Shown: positions 1 to 9,271, counted from the first letter of the stretch. The stretch: 64,000 nt of DNA from Actinomycetota bacterium (GCA_005779395.1 SXJP01000012.1:1-64000), one strand, 5' to 3'. Program-made: numbers and translations. Notes: a model not told the origin generated them from the sequence alone.

Positions 1-25
1 CAGTTTCAGCGCGGTTATGTCTGGA

Positions 26-53
26 ATGGGTTCGATTCCCGTCACCCGCTCCA
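26..53 (+). tRNA. 3' end of a tRNA (Gly-like), body missing
   Basis: Bases 26-42 form a clear T arm: stem ATGGG/CCCGT around the loop TTCGATT. It is followed by a seven-base acceptor strand CACCCGC, discriminator T and CCA. U73 with this acceptor strand fits bacterial tRNA-Gly. The 25 bases just upstream should hold the variable loop and the anticodon arm, but no five-base-pair stem with a seven-base loop can be formed there. It is therefore either a tRNA 3' fragment, such as the far attachment site of an element integrated in a tRNA gene, or a tRNA interrupted upstream of the window edge. Bases 54-294 after it show no gene I can support. Confidence 0.6.
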
Positions 54-294
54 AATGTCCTACGCGGCTCCGGCCATTGGAACACAACATCATGGGCGGG
101 GTTCACTGTGTGCGTGCGGAACACGCGGCGCTGTCTCCACAATCGTCGGCATGATCGCCGAGGCCATGACCGTGAACGAAATCATCAGCGACTTTCCACA
201 ACTCGTGCCCGGGGCATCCGCGACGCGTTCAGGTATGCAGCTGCGGCCGTTGACGAACGACGCCAAACTACTGAGCACCGCCTTCGAGCAGCCT

Positions 295-1419
295 CTAGAT
301 GTTGATCGTGAGAGCAGTGAGCACGAAGTCTTCGACGGCTATCTCCCCAACGTCGACACAATTAGTTTTTACCTGGGCTGAAATTGTGTGGGTTGACACC
401 TTGAATTGCGTAAAAAGAGCCAGCGGTATCGAGAACTCCTGCACAACTACCCCACCGAATGATCCATCTATCGAGATTTCCTTGGTTTCGCCATCGATCG
501 TCACCTTCAGCGTGAGAACCGGCGGGACATTACCGTTCGGTTGAGTTGCCCAATCTTCGCATGGGGTCGACGAGCCAAAGCTGATGTGGCCGCGGAACAC
601 TTGCGTCGTGCCCGGTGGTTGTTGCCAGGTCGACTGCGTCAATGGCATCGTCTCCCAAGAGGGCGATGGGAGATGGTCATTGACCGTGTACCCACCAACT
701 GGCAGCTTGGTCAGCTCAACCGTCATGAGTAACGGTGAGCCGTCTGCACCGTCTGGACCGGTTGGGCCTGCAACACCCTGCGAGCCTTGTAGACCGACGG
801 GACCCGTGGCGCCATTCGCCCCAGGATCGCCATCGGTGCCAGCAAGCCCAGTGGCACCCGGTGATCCAGGCGAGCCAGCAGTGCCCACAAGACCGCTCTG
901 GCCTTGGGGGCCTTGCAGACCTGTCCATCCTTGCATGCCCCGTGTTCCTTGTGCGCCACCCGGGCCCTGCGGGCCATCTGCCCCATCGTTGCCCTGAGGT
1001 CCGGGGAGCCCGACGGCACCATCGATACCGCGCGGGCCCTCAGGGCCGACCGGACCTATAGGACCCTGCGGGCCAGTCGCTCCACTGGGTCCGTCGACAC
1101 CCGCGTCACCAGCTACACCAGCGACCCCAGGTAATCCCTGCAGACCACCAACGCCATCGATGCCCGGGGCACCATCGACACCGTCAATTCCAGGACTTCC
1201 CGGAATATTCCAAGAGATAGGCACCGTCATCCCGGATTTCGGACACGTCGAGATCACCCTCAGTTTGAATGCGCCGGTTGAAGGGTTATAGCAACCGTAA
1301 ATTACGCCAGAATCACTAATAGGACTCTGCACTGCCGAAGCCACCCCACCAAATACGAAAGCAGCAATCAACGATGTCGCGATCACGACTGGACCACGCG
1401 ACCTAAGTTCTCGAGCCAT
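295..1419 (-). CDS. Secreted collagen-like repeat protein
   Basis: This 374-residue protein starts with a signal peptide or membrane anchor (about residues 8-30). A short conserved segment with the pattern SGVIYGCYNPSTGAFKLRV and a later Cys follows; such a segment is common ahead of actinobacterial collagen-like tracts. Residues about 73-231 are Gly-X-Y triplets rich in GPQGP and GVDGA units, predicted to form a trimeric collagen-like stalk. The last 140 residues are non-repetitive, look beta-rich and contain two Cys (SSTPCEDW and KTNCVDV). The ATG is preceded by GAGAGG at suitable spacing. The product is probably exported and displayed on or shed from the surface; binding partners cannot be deduced. 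It is a paralogue of the gene immediately upstream in the same orientation. Confidence 0.85.
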   Translation of the reverse strand: MARELRSRGPVVIATSLIAAFVFGGVASAVQSPISDSGVIYGCYNPSTGAFKLRVISTCPKSGMTVPISWNIPGSPGIDGVDGAPGIDGVGGLQGLPGVAGVAGDAGVDGPSGATGPQGPIGPVGPEGPRGIDGAVGLPGPQGNDGADGPQGPGGAQGTRGMQGWTGLQGPQGQSGLVGTAGSPGSPGATGLAGTDGDPGANGATGPVGLQGSQGVAGPTGPDGADGSPLLMTVELTKLPVGGYTVNDHLPSPSWETMPLTQSTWQQPPGTTQVFRGHISFGSSTPCEDWATQPNGNVPPVLTLKVTIDGETKEISIDGSFGGVVVQEFSIPLALFTQFKVSTHTISAQVKTNCVDVGEIAVEDFVLTALTINI

Positions 1420-1509
1420 CGACCTCTCGCACCTCTAGAGTCGACTGTGACAAGCGCGGCCGATGGCCATTATCAGAGTTCAAGTCCCACATGGCTTACC
1501 GCCCCCTCG

Positions 1510-2658
1510 CTAGCCGGAAATCGTGTAGGCAATAATTGTCAGACCGGTGACCATGATCTCGGCGAACATGCAATTGAGTTTGCCTAATATCGAAATCGTG
1601 TGATTAGTTTCTTCGGCCTCAGAGAACATCGCGATCGGGACGTCGAATTGGATCTCGGATAAACCCACTCCGCTGGTCACCAAATAGGTTTCGATGGTTG
1701 ACCCGTCGATAGTTACTTTGAGAGTCAACTCTGGTTGCCAAAACTCCTGAGTCGTGCCTGCAACGTTGGCGATGCAATTATTTACGTATCCGTCCGTAGA
1801 TACCCATCCCCTAAACACTTGTGTGGTGTTTGCCGGTTGTACGAACGTCGCAACTGTCCTAAGCGGCAACTTAGGGGCCAAACGAATCGGCCAGCCTTGA
1901 AATAGCGTCGAGGTCGAACCAGAGATCTGAGTAGTTCCCCAGTTTTCGGCGACAGTCGACACAGCCACTAGTGATGTGCCATCCGCTCCCGCAGGACCCT
2001 GGATACCTTGGAGGCCCTGAGGGCCTTGCGGACCGACCTCGCCGTCGAGACCGTCAACGCCAGCAATTCCCGGAAGGCCTTGAGGACCATCGACACCGTC
2101 TGAACCATCGATTCCACGGAGGCCATCAAGACCTCGCGGCCCCTCAGGTCCTGCTGGGCCCTCAGGGCCCTGCGGCCCTTCGGCACCGTCAATACCCGCG
2201 ATACCCGCTACACCTTCGGCGCCAGCCGGACCGGCTACACCATCACTCCCCCTTGCGCCATCGGCACCGCGCGGGCCCGCAGGGCCGACCGGACCTAAAG
2301 GGCCCTGCGGGCCAGTCGCTCCAATGGGTCCGTCTACACCCGCCTCACCAGCTACACCAGCTACACCAGGTAAGCCAGGCTGCCCATCAACGCCATCAGT
2401 GCCAGCCACGCCATCCATGCCATCAACACCGGGAACCCCGGCTAGATTCCACGAGATCGGCACCGTCATCCCGGTACTCGGACACGCCGTCGTTACCCTC
2501 AGTCTGAATGCACCAGTTGATGGGTTATAACACGCGTAAATAATTCCAGTGTCGCTAGTGGGACTCTGGGCAGCCCAAGCCACACCCCCGACGACAGAGG
2601 CAGTAATGACTGTTGCCACTATCGCCACTGATACGCGCGACTTCAGAACTAACTTCAA
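1510..2658 (-). CDS. Secreted collagen-like repeat protein, paralogue
   Basis: This 382-residue protein has the same plan as the next gene: signal peptide, SDTGIIYACYNPSTGAFRLRV segment, PISWN junction, about 170 residues of Gly-X-Y triplets, then a non-collagenous C-terminal domain of about 150 residues ending in hydrophobic beta-like sequence. The reading frame is open further upstream. I place the start at a TTG (2658) because AGAGGAAG lies six bases before it and the resulting N-terminus (MKLVLKSRV) aligns with that of the paralogue. The C-terminal domains of the two proteins share only scattered positions (for example TTQVFRG and LTLKVTIDG), so the stalk and leader are conserved while the head has diverged. 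The two genes probably arose by tandem duplication. Confidence 0.85.
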   Translation of the reverse strand: MKLVLKSRVSVAIVATVITASVVGGVAWAAQSPTSDTGIIYACYNPSTGAFRLRVTTACPSTGMTVPISWNLAGVPGVDGMDGVAGTDGVDGQPGLPGVAGVAGEAGVDGPIGATGPQGPLGPVGPAGPRGADGARGSDGVAGPAGAEGVAGIAGIDGAEGPQGPEGPAGPEGPRGLDGLRGIDGSDGVDGPQGLPGIAGVDGLDGEVGPQGPQGLQGIQGPAGADGTSLVAVSTVAENWGTTQISGSTSTLFQGWPIRLAPKLPLRTVATFVQPANTTQVFRGWVSTDGYVNNCIANVAGTTQEFWQPELTLKVTIDGSTIETYLVTSGVGLSEIQFDVPIAMFSEAEETNHTISILGKLNCMFAEIMVTGLTIIAYTISG

Positions 2659-3541
2659 TTCACGCTTCCTCTGCAGCCCAACTCGTTGTGTCGACCACAA
2701 TCTATTATTCTGGCTGGCTTCATGTCAATACCTGACTTGAACTATGAACGATGCGTCCTGTACTGTTGCGGGTAACGAATATGCATTTTGATTTCCGCAC
2801 TTCGCTGGCCTTTGACCGCAGGTGCTCCGCCTCAATGGTCTCGCCGCCCCTGAGTTCTATTGCGCCTCGGCGTCTTCCCGACCCTGAAGCCGTGTATGAC
2901 GAGCGAGCGATCGAAGCCGTCATGGATGTCTTGTGCACACGCTTAAAGACCTATCTGTTTGGTTCTCAGCAAGGTGAAAAAGATCGCCACGGCAACCTCT
3001 CAGACGGGACGCCTTTCGCGACCTGACATTTCAGTCCTAGCGTGCGGGGCATAACTTCGAGCCTTCCGAGATTGGCGTTGCGTACGGCCGTGTCCAGATA
3101 GAAAACTCCCTACCTGCAACGGGATGCGTCAGCACATCTCGAATCGCCTTTATGACCTGATGACAAGCCATGAGGACAAACTCGCCCGGCAGGTGACGGC
3201 GCATGACATGGAGACAACTTGGATACGGCATCCGTTCTTGTCACACGAAGCCATCGACCGCAGCGCTCTACAACGCGACCCGACGGACAATGGGTTACCG
3301 ACTTTCATGGTGTGAAGTGGAAACTTCGCGTGCCATCCGGGCTTCGCGAAGGTGAAGCATCGCACTCCAGCAACTGGCCTGCCCAATGCCGATGCGATAA
3401 CGGAGCGAGCCTTGTCGTTGCCATCACATCACGCGCTATCTAACGATGATCTCGGATACATGGTCGAAATCGTCGGCGACGTACTCGGCAGGCTGTGAGC
3501 ATCACTCGGACTAACGCGACATAAGCCGTTACATTCGGCAG
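2659..3541. other. Gene-poor stretch, no gene recognised
   Basis: Nearly 0.9 kb lies between the collagen-like genes and the SDR gene. It holds only short open frames of 60-90 codons on both strands, which overlap each other. None shows a ribosome-binding site, a recognisable domain or the residue composition of the neighbours. The best candidate is a plus-strand frame at 2751-3026, whose middle (PEAVYDERAIEAVMDVL) looks protein-like, so a decayed gene is possible. No RNA gene or terminator was identified here. Confidence 0.4.
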
Positions 3542-5074
3542 ATGCCAGATGAGTCAGACGAACTCAACATCCATCGTCTTATCGAACTCACCGAACAGTT
3601 AGAAGCCATCGTCGCAGACCCTGGGCTGCTCGCGGGATTGTCTGTTGAAGAACGCTCCAGGCTCGTGAACGCTGCTGGCGACCTTTTTTGTCCGGATCCG
3701 GTCGAGCGCCGACAACGCACGAGAGCAAAAATCCGTCGCTCGCATGCAAAGAAACTGTTACGCGACGAGCAGGTGCTCAACAACACCGGCATTCGTTCAC
3801 TGAGAGCAAAACCAGTGTTCACCACTCCGAACTCGGCGGCTCCTCCTGCGCTCTTGCCACCGGAAGCAGAGTTCGCCGAAGCGATCTCCAGCCCTGTCGG
3901 GCCAGGGCGTGATGTCCACACACCTCAGCATTGTTACGTTTGCAAAACCAAGTATTCAGAAGTTCACGCTTTTTACGACCAGATGTGCACCGACTGCGCC
4001 GACTTCAACTATGTCAAACGTTCCGAGACGGCCGATCTTGATGGCAGAGTCGCACTCCTAACAGGCGGACGGGTCAAGATCGGCTACCAGGCTGGCATCA
4101 AACTGCTGCGTGCCGGGGCCACTTTATTCGTAACGACGCGTTTTCCTCGCGATGCAGCACAGCGATACGCGAGTGAGAACGATTTTGACGACTGGGGCCA
4201 TCGCTTGCAGGTTTTCGGTCTTGACCTTCGACATACGCCAAGCGTTGAGGCATTCTGTTGGCATCTCACAGCTACCACGGACCGTCTCGACTACATCGTA
4301 AACAACGCCTGCCAAACGGTCCGTAGACCGCCAGAGTTCTACCGACACATGATCGAACTCGAAACAGCCAGTGATCCGGTCCTCAATCCACGAGCTCGTT
4401 CGCTTCTCGGCGCATACGAAGGTCTACGCGAATACGAAATGTTGCCGTCCGGGTTAGCGCGCGCATCCGAGTGGACTCAAGCTGCCCTCCTTGACGACGA
4501 ACGACTATCTCCAAATGGCTTGCTGCGATCCAACCTGTTTCCTGCTGGCGAGTTCGATCAAGACCTCCAACAGGTGGACCTCCGAGACCGGAACTCTTGG
4601 CGGCTCACGCTCTCCGAGGTTTCGTCGGTCGAGCTACTTGAAACCCAGTTGGTAAACGCCGTCGCGCCTTTTGTGCTGAACGCACGGCTGAAGCCACTCA
4701 TGATGATGACGCCAAACAGAGACAAACACATCGTGAATGTTTCCGCAGTCGAAGGCCAGTTCTACAGGCGTTTCAAGACAACTCGCCACCCGCATACCAA
4801 CATGGCCAAGGCCGCCCTCAACATGATGACAAGAACATCCGCGGCGGACTACCACGGCTCCGGCATCCACATGAACAGCGTCGACACCGGTTGGGTCAGT
4901 GACGAAGACACCGTCGAAATTGCCGCACAAAAAAAGCTGGAGCAGCGCTTCCACCCTCCACTAGACATCGTCGATGGTGCGGCGCGAATCGTGGACCCAA
5001 TTATCGACGGCACAAACACCGGAGTACATATTTGGGGCCAGTTCCTGAAGGATTACAAGCCGACCGACTGGTAA
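3542..5074 (+). CDS. Atypical SDR-family protein with Cys-rich N-terminal region
   Basis: The 510-residue protein has an N-terminal helical region of about 125 residues and a four-cysteine knuckle (CYVC...CTDC, around residues 129-151) that probably binds zinc. A Rossmann-fold short-chain dehydrogenase domain begins near residue 165. The nucleotide-binding glycine motif reads LLTGGRVKIG, and an NNAC segment stands where classical SDRs have NNAG. The active site is unusual. Ser401 (NVSAVEG) is present and the lysine is Lys423, but the tyrosine four residues before it is replaced by Thr419 (TNMAK). Either catalysis uses a different residue or the domain only binds nucleotide. Family assignment to NAD(P)-binding SDR is good; substrate is unknown. 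It stands alone, convergent with the ABC operon. Confidence 0.75.
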   Translation: MPDESDELNIHRLIELTEQLEAIVADPGLLAGLSVEERSRLVNAAGDLFCPDPVERRQRTRAKIRRSHAKKLLRDEQVLNNTGIRSLRAKPVFTTPNSAAPPALLPPEAEFAEAISSPVGPGRDVHTPQHCYVCKTKYSEVHAFYDQMCTDCADFNYVKRSETADLDGRVALLTGGRVKIGYQAGIKLLRAGATLFVTTRFPRDAAQRYASENDFDDWGHRLQVFGLDLRHTPSVEAFCWHLTATTDRLDYIVNNACQTVRRPPEFYRHMIELETASDPVLNPRARSLLGAYEGLREYEMLPSGLARASEWTQAALLDDERLSPNGLLRSNLFPAGEFDQDLQQVDLRDRNSWRLTLSEVSSVELLETQLVNAVAPFVLNARLKPLMMMTPNRDKHIVNVSAVEGQFYRRFKTTRHPHTNMAKAALNMMTRTSAADYHGSGIHMNSVDTGWVSDEDTVEIAAQKKLEQRFHPPLDIVDGAARIVDPIIDGTNTGVHIWGQFLKDYKPTDW

Positions 5075-5097
5075 TCAGGCCAGCCCGAAAAATTCTG

Positions 5098-6333
5098 TCA
5101 GCCGAGGCGCAGGGTTTCTAGCGGCTCGAGCCTCGCGGCTTTGATCGAAGGGTATAGCCCTGCAATCACAGCAGTGAATACAGCCGCAGCTACGCCGATC
5201 GCACACAAGGTTGGGATGCCGAACCAGAACGCTGGAAGATGCAGGCCGAAGAGGTCTAACTCTGGTGTGAGCACATGAACCCAGCCAGCGACACGGGACG
5301 CCACAACCACTATTCCGATGCCGACCCCAGCGCCCAAGAGACCACCGAACAATCCGACCGCTACAGACTCAAGCAAGAACTGCCATGCGATAAGTGAACG
5401 ACCGTGGCCCAATGCACGCCGGATACCAATCTCAGATGAGCGTTGAATAACAGAGATCGACATGACGTTCGCAATTCCAACCCCGCCAACGACCAGAGCG
5501 AGCAAGCCCATCGAAGCGACGATGATCTGCAGCGTCGAGTCTGCCGCAGCCGCAGACTCAAGAGCGTCTGTGGGCACAGATGTGGTCACCTCTGTGCTAT
5601 CTCCAAGGTTGATTGCCGTCGACATCGCGGCTTCTGTTTCTTCTGTGGTGCCTTCGATGGCGCGCACATAAAGCTTCGTGGCTTCTGTGCCGGTATCAAA
5701 ATCTTGGTCTGCCGATTCGAAGCTAATGAACAACCCGTTATCGAGGTTTGGGTCGAGAATGACGCGCTCGATTACTCCAACGATTCCGTAGTCAACGCCG
5801 CCTACGTTGATAGTGCGCAAGCTACCGGGGAGGTAATCGATTTCGTTTGCGAGTCCTGTTCCGATGACTACCGAGCGACCACCGCTGCGATTATCGAACT
5901 CGTTGAGCCAACGACCTGAACTCAACTTGGCGCCCATCACCGCAGGAAACGCCGTGTCTACCGCCATCACAGGGATCGGAAAAGCCTCGTAATAGCCCTT
6001 CGCAGCGTCGTAGGGAGTAGTCGTGATGCCGCTGAGGTTTAGCGCGGCCGATGCGCTTTCGACTGTCGTGACGGCCATCACGCGATCGACAACATCTTCC
6101 GGGAACGTTGGGTTCTGCGAGCCAAACGAACCCGTGGCTTCTACGGTAATGAGGTTGGTGCCCAATGCAGCGAGAGTCTGCTGCAGGTCGCCTTTTGCCG
6201 ACTCTGTGAGTCCGACAGCGGCGACAATTGCAGACACACCGATTACGGGACCGAGCATGATTAGGAACGTACGGGTGAGCTTCGCAGTAAGGCCGCTGAC
6301 AGCTACTCCGAGGATGTCGAGTACATCTCTCAT
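5098..6333 (-). CDS. MacB/FtsX-type ABC transporter permease
   Basis: The 411-residue membrane protein has the MacB permease layout. There is one N-terminal transmembrane helix (about residues 20-45), a large extracytoplasmic domain of about 220 residues, and three C-terminal helices with the typical FtsX segment containing GIGNVMSISVIQRSSEIGIRRALG-like sequence (here GGVGIANVM and IGIRRALGHG). It ends in the usual LEPLETLRLG tail. In this family the permease couples ATP hydrolysis to pulling or pushing substrates outside the membrane through mechanotransmission. Its start overlaps the ATPase stop by four bases, and it is the last gene of the four-gene operon with the adaptor and lipoprotein. 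Substrate unknown; peptide, lipid or lipoprotein export is plausible. Confidence 0.9.
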   Translation of the reverse strand: MRDVLDILGVAVSGLTAKLTRTFLIMLGPVIGVSAIVAAVGLTESAKGDLQQTLAALGTNLITVEATGSFGSQNPTFPEDVVDRVMAVTTVESASAALNLSGITTTPYDAAKGYYEAFPIPVMAVDTAFPAVMGAKLSSGRWLNEFDNRSGGRSVVIGTGLANEIDYLPGSLRTINVGGVDYGIVGVIERVILDPNLDNGLFISFESADQDFDTGTEATKLYVRAIEGTTEETEAAMSTAINLGDSTEVTTSVPTDALESAAAADSTLQIIVASMGLLALVVGGVGIANVMSISVIQRSSEIGIRRALGHGRSLIAWQFLLESVAVGLFGGLLGAGVGIGIVVVASRVAGWVHVLTPELDLFGLHLPAFWFGIPTLCAIGVAAAVFTAVIAGLYPSIKAARLEPLETLRLG

Positions 6334-7076
6334 TGCAGCGCCCCAGCATTTCCCATCGTGCCGCCGTAAGACTCAACTTTCGCTGCGCGAATCTTTTCGT
6401 CCTTGGCGATATGGCCGTCGAGCATCGAGATGCGTCGCTCTGCAGTGGCGGCGACATTCTGGTCGTGAGTAACAATTGCAATCGCTCGGTCCGGTGTATG
6501 AAGCGACTTGAAGATCTCCATCACGTTTGCTGCATTCTTTGAGTCGAGCGCTCCGGTTGGTTCGTCAGCGAGAATCAGCCGAGGTTCTGTGACGATTGCC
6601 CTCGCGATCGCGACACGCTGTTGCTCTCCACCTGAGAGTTTCACTGGGGTATGGTCGGCGCGCTCCAAAAGCCCGACCATGTCGAGTGCGCCCAGCGCTC
6701 GGTTCCGTCGATCCCGCGGTGTCAGACCACGGTAAAGAAGCGCTGCCTCAACATTGCGACGAGCATCGAGATGTGGCACAAGATGGAACTGCTGGAAAAT
6801 GAAGCCGACGACGTTGCCACGCAACTTCGAACGCGCAAAGTCGCCGAGTTCCGTGACCGAAGTACCCGTGACACGCATCGTGCCAAGCGACGGCAGGTCC
6901 AGAAGACCAAGGAGTCCGAGCATCGTCGACTTCCCTGAACCCGATGGCCCAATAATCGAAACGAACTCGCCTTCTTCGATCGTCATCGAAACCTGATCTA
7001 AAGCATGAACCTTGACTTCTTCGCCATAGATGCGAGAGACGTTGTCGAGTTCGAGCAGAGGGGCGTCAGACATCAA
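6330..7076 (-). CDS. MacB/LolD-type ABC transporter ATP-binding protein
   Basis: This 248-residue ATPase carries all the motifs of the family. Walker A is GPSGSGKST near residue 43, the Q-loop sits in [10 protein letters not shown], the signature is LSGGEQQR, Walker B is [12 protein letters not shown] and the H-loop is in IVTHDQ. The spacing and the [14 protein letters not shown] pattern are those of the LolD/MacB/FtsE group that pairs with FtsX-type permeases. It should energise the permease encoded next. It overlaps the adaptor gene upstream and the permease gene downstream by four bases each, so co-translation and a fixed stoichiometry are likely. Confidence 0.95.
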   Translation of the reverse strand: MMSDAPLLELDNVSRIYGEEVKVHALDQVSMTIEEGEFVSIIGPSGSGKSTMLGLLGLLDLPSLGTMRVTGTSVTELGDFARSKLRGNVVGFIFQQFHLVPHLDARRNVEAALLYRGLTPRDRRNRALGALDMVGLLERADHTPVKLSGGEQQRVAIARAIVTEPRLILADEPTGALDSKNAANVMEIFKSLHTPDRAIAIVTHDQNVAATAERRISMLDGHIAKDEKIRAAKVESYGGTMGNAGALQ

Positions 7077-9271
7077 CCGACAGTCACGTCGACGATGATT
7101 GTCTCGCCACCCTCGAGACCTTCGAGCACTTCTGCGAACGATCCCTCTTGAAGACCGGTCTTGATGATGACCGTCGTGATCTTTCCCGACTTGGGATCAA
7201 CCACCTTGACGACATCGTTGCCTTGACCGTCTTGAGACACAGCAGCACGGGGAACCACGAGAGCATCGAGTCGCTCCTCAAGGACGACATCGATGGTGAC
7301 AGAAGCCCCATCTACAGCCATGAGGTCCTTGGTGATATCGACTTCGCCTTCGTAGCTCTCAGCACCACCTTCTTCGACTGTCGTCACATCGTCGAGTACC
7401 GTGATTACACCTTCGGCCGACTGGTCCCCCGCCTCGATCTCGACCGTGACTGCCATTCCGACTTCTAGCTTCGAACGGTCGCTCGGGCTAGCCGAAAGCG
7501 CGATCGTGAAGTCTGGTTCCGTGAGGTTCAGGAGGACTTGGCCGAGTTGGACGGTCTCGCCCTCGTCGACGAACACTGTGCCGACACGTGCGGGCCAGTC
7601 AGCGATGATGAGGTCAGACGGGTAGAACAACACATCGTCGTCGAGTGTCTCGACAATTAGTTGCACCGAGGTGTGCCCTGCAAGAAGCGTGACGGTTCCG
7701 GTGAGCACATTGAAGTCGGCACCCATAGATGCCGAGCCGTCAATCTCGTAGTCAACCGAGACATCGTCGACCGGCGCTTCGTCGGCTTCGATCGTCATTA
7801 CGATGTTGCCGCCTTCGCCGATGGTGCCGTCACCCTCGAGGGTTAGCTCCGGCAGGTCTTCGTCCTCGATCGTGACTGTTCCCCTACGCGCACTTCCCAG
7901 CTTGTATTCGTCGTCATCAGAAGTGAACGGCAACAACCTGACCACAAGCGTCTCATCGTTTTCGATGATCTCATCCTGGGTTGTAGCGATAGTGAGCGTT
8001 GTCTCGTCGCTCCCAGCAGCAAATGTAAATGTCGGCGTGTCGTCTTGTTCGTCGTAGTCATCGATCTCGTCAGCTGTTCCACCAACCGTGTAGTTGATCT
8101 CTACGTCTTTGCTGAGTTCGACGCTCGATGAAATCGTGTAGGTGGCTGAACCGCCTTCGTCGACTTTGTCGTCATCGTCATCGATGAAGAGCGTGAACGT
8201 CGGGACCTTGACAACAGACGTGTCGAGGACTTTGACCGTCATGAGCTTGAGCGAGCCGGGGTTGTAGTTGACGGCCTCGCCGAATTGCGCCTCAGTCGCG
8301 ATCTCGATCGTCCACTCTTCTTCGTCTTCGTACAAGTCGTCCGAGAAGGTGCGAAGCTCTAGCTCATATGTAGTTTCGCCAGCTTGCCAAAGAATCGGCG
8401 AGTCTTCGAGTTCGTCGTTCAGGAAGTCGATCTCGTTGTCTGGATCGTTGTGGTCGTCGAGGTCGCCGCCGGTCATGTCGCCACCGAAGGTGAGGTTCAC
8501 CTGAGTGTCGGATGTCGGGGCAAAATCGGCTTCGAGCACGATCGTGATTGTTTCGCCTTCGTTCATCGTGACGTTTGCGTCGGGAACGCTGATGCGTGGC
8601 AACGCGGGAGTCTGATTAGCTAGTCCAGCGAAAGTGAGACGGTTGTGTGTACCTAACTTCGCTGGTACGCCACCAGGAACCGACGGACCGATCTTCCAAG
8701 AAGATGTGTCCTTCTCTCCAATTGTGTAGCCATTTCCGTCTGCGAGCGTTACCCGGACAGTCTCAACGGGTTCGGGTGTAGCGCCACCGTAACCGTGCTC
8801 GACCTGCCAGTCCCTGAGTGCCGTCCGAGTTGACTCGGTATAGAGCCTGTCGACACTTCCTGGGCTGAATCCGTCTGCTGCGAGGATGCGTTCAAGTTGA
8901 AGAACGTCGGGGCCGTCGGAACCGACGTCTAGCTGCCGGTAGAAAGAAAAGTCGCCGTTAGCCGCTACCGAGGGGCGACCATCGAGTGCTAACAACACAT
9001 CGCCTGGCTCAACTGTCTGGCCGTCTTCGACGCCGACCTGACTGACGCGACCATCGAACGGAGAGTTGACCTCTTGGATCTCCTCGCGGCGCAACTTGCC
9101 CGTGATTGTCAGTTCGTCGCGCAGATCTTTGCGCTCAGCCTTGCCTGTCAAGATCTGCTTCTTTGGGCCAGTGTCAGCGTCTGGTTCAGACGACTGCCAC
9201 CAGACAACGCCACCAACTAAGACCGCGGTGGCCGCGATGATTGCAATGATTTTCTTTTTTGTGAATTGCAT
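7073..9271 (-). CDS. Export adaptor (HlyD/MacA-like) with peptidoglycan-binding and Calx-beta insertions
   Basis: This 732-residue protein has an unusual domain order. An N-terminal membrane helix (residues 7-25) is followed by the first half of a biotinyl-lipoyl-like domain (about 66-98, SPFDGRVSQVGVEDGQTVEPGDVLL). Next comes a peptidoglycan-binding_1-like domain (about 113-158, VLQLERIL...FSPGSVDRLY...TALRDWQ). Three acidic Calx-beta-like repeats follow (about 225-352, 356-474 and 474-548, with VDEGG and DDxxxENDETL signatures). The second lipoyl half (about 556-585, GTVFVDEGETVQLGQVLL), a barrel domain and a C-terminal MacA-like domain (VVPRAAV...VKVVDPKSG...VIIKTGL) complete it. The insertions stand where classical adaptors have the coiled-coil hairpin. 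It is co-transcribed with a MacB-like ATPase and permease. Calcium binding and cell-wall anchoring are inferred from the domain families. Confidence 0.88.
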   Translation of the reverse strand: MQFTKKKIIAIIAATAVLVGGVVWWQSSEPDADTGPKKQILTGKAERKDLRDELTITGKLRREEIQEVNSPFDGRVSQVGVEDGQTVEPGDVLLALDGRPSVAANGDFSFYRQLDVGSDGPDVLQLERILAADGFSPGSVDRLYTESTRTALRDWQVEHGYGGATPEPVETVRVTLADGNGYTIGEKDTSSWKIGPSVPGGVPAKLGTHNRLTFAGLANQTPALPRISVPDANVTMNEGETITIVLEADFAPTSDTQVNLTFGGDMTGGDLDDHNDPDNEIDFLNDELEDSPILWQAGETTYELELRTFSDDLYEDEEEWTIEIATEAQFGEAVNYNPGSLKLMTVKVLDTSVVKVPTFTLFIDDDDDKVDEGGSATYTISSSVELSKDVEINYTVGGTADEIDDYDEQDDTPTFTFAAGSDETTLTIATTQDEIIENDETLVVRLLPFTSDDDEYKLGSARRGTVTIEDEDLPELTLEGDGTIGEGGNIVMTIEADEAPVDDVSVDYEIDGSASMGADFNVLTGTVTLLAGHTSVQLIVETLDDDVLFYPSDLIIADWPARVGTVFVDEGETVQLGQVLLNLTEPDFTIALSASPSDRSKLEVGMAVTVEIEAGDQSAEGVITVLDDVTTVEEGGAESYEGEVDITKDLMAVDGASVTIDVVLEERLDALVVPRAAVSQDGQGNDVVKVVDPKSGKITTVIIKTGLQEGSFAEVLEGLEGGETIIVDVTVG

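Noticed and set aside
55..381. Plus-strand open frame of about 108 codons at the left end, ahead of and partly opposite the collagen-like gene
   Set aside because: It shows no ribosome-binding site or recognisable domain, and its last part lies opposite the end of a well-supported gene. I treat bases 54-294 as non-coding.
723..1022. Overlapping open frames opposite and within the GXY repeats of the collagen-like genes
   Set aside because: Long open frames on several strands are a consequence of the Gly/Pro-rich repeat DNA. None has a start signal.
1470..1500. Possible tRNA T-loop (GTTCAAGTCCC) between the collagen-like genes
   Set aside because: The flanking bases do not make a T stem, and there is no acceptor or anticodon arm.
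2021..2420. Repeat DNA that might be a CRISPR array or tandem satellite
   Set aside because: The periodicity is nine bases and reads as Gly-X-Y codons; there are no spacers.
2751..3026. Small plus-strand gene of 91 codons
   Set aside because: The middle part looks protein-like but no family, start signal or conserved neighbour was found, so I list the region only as gene-poor.
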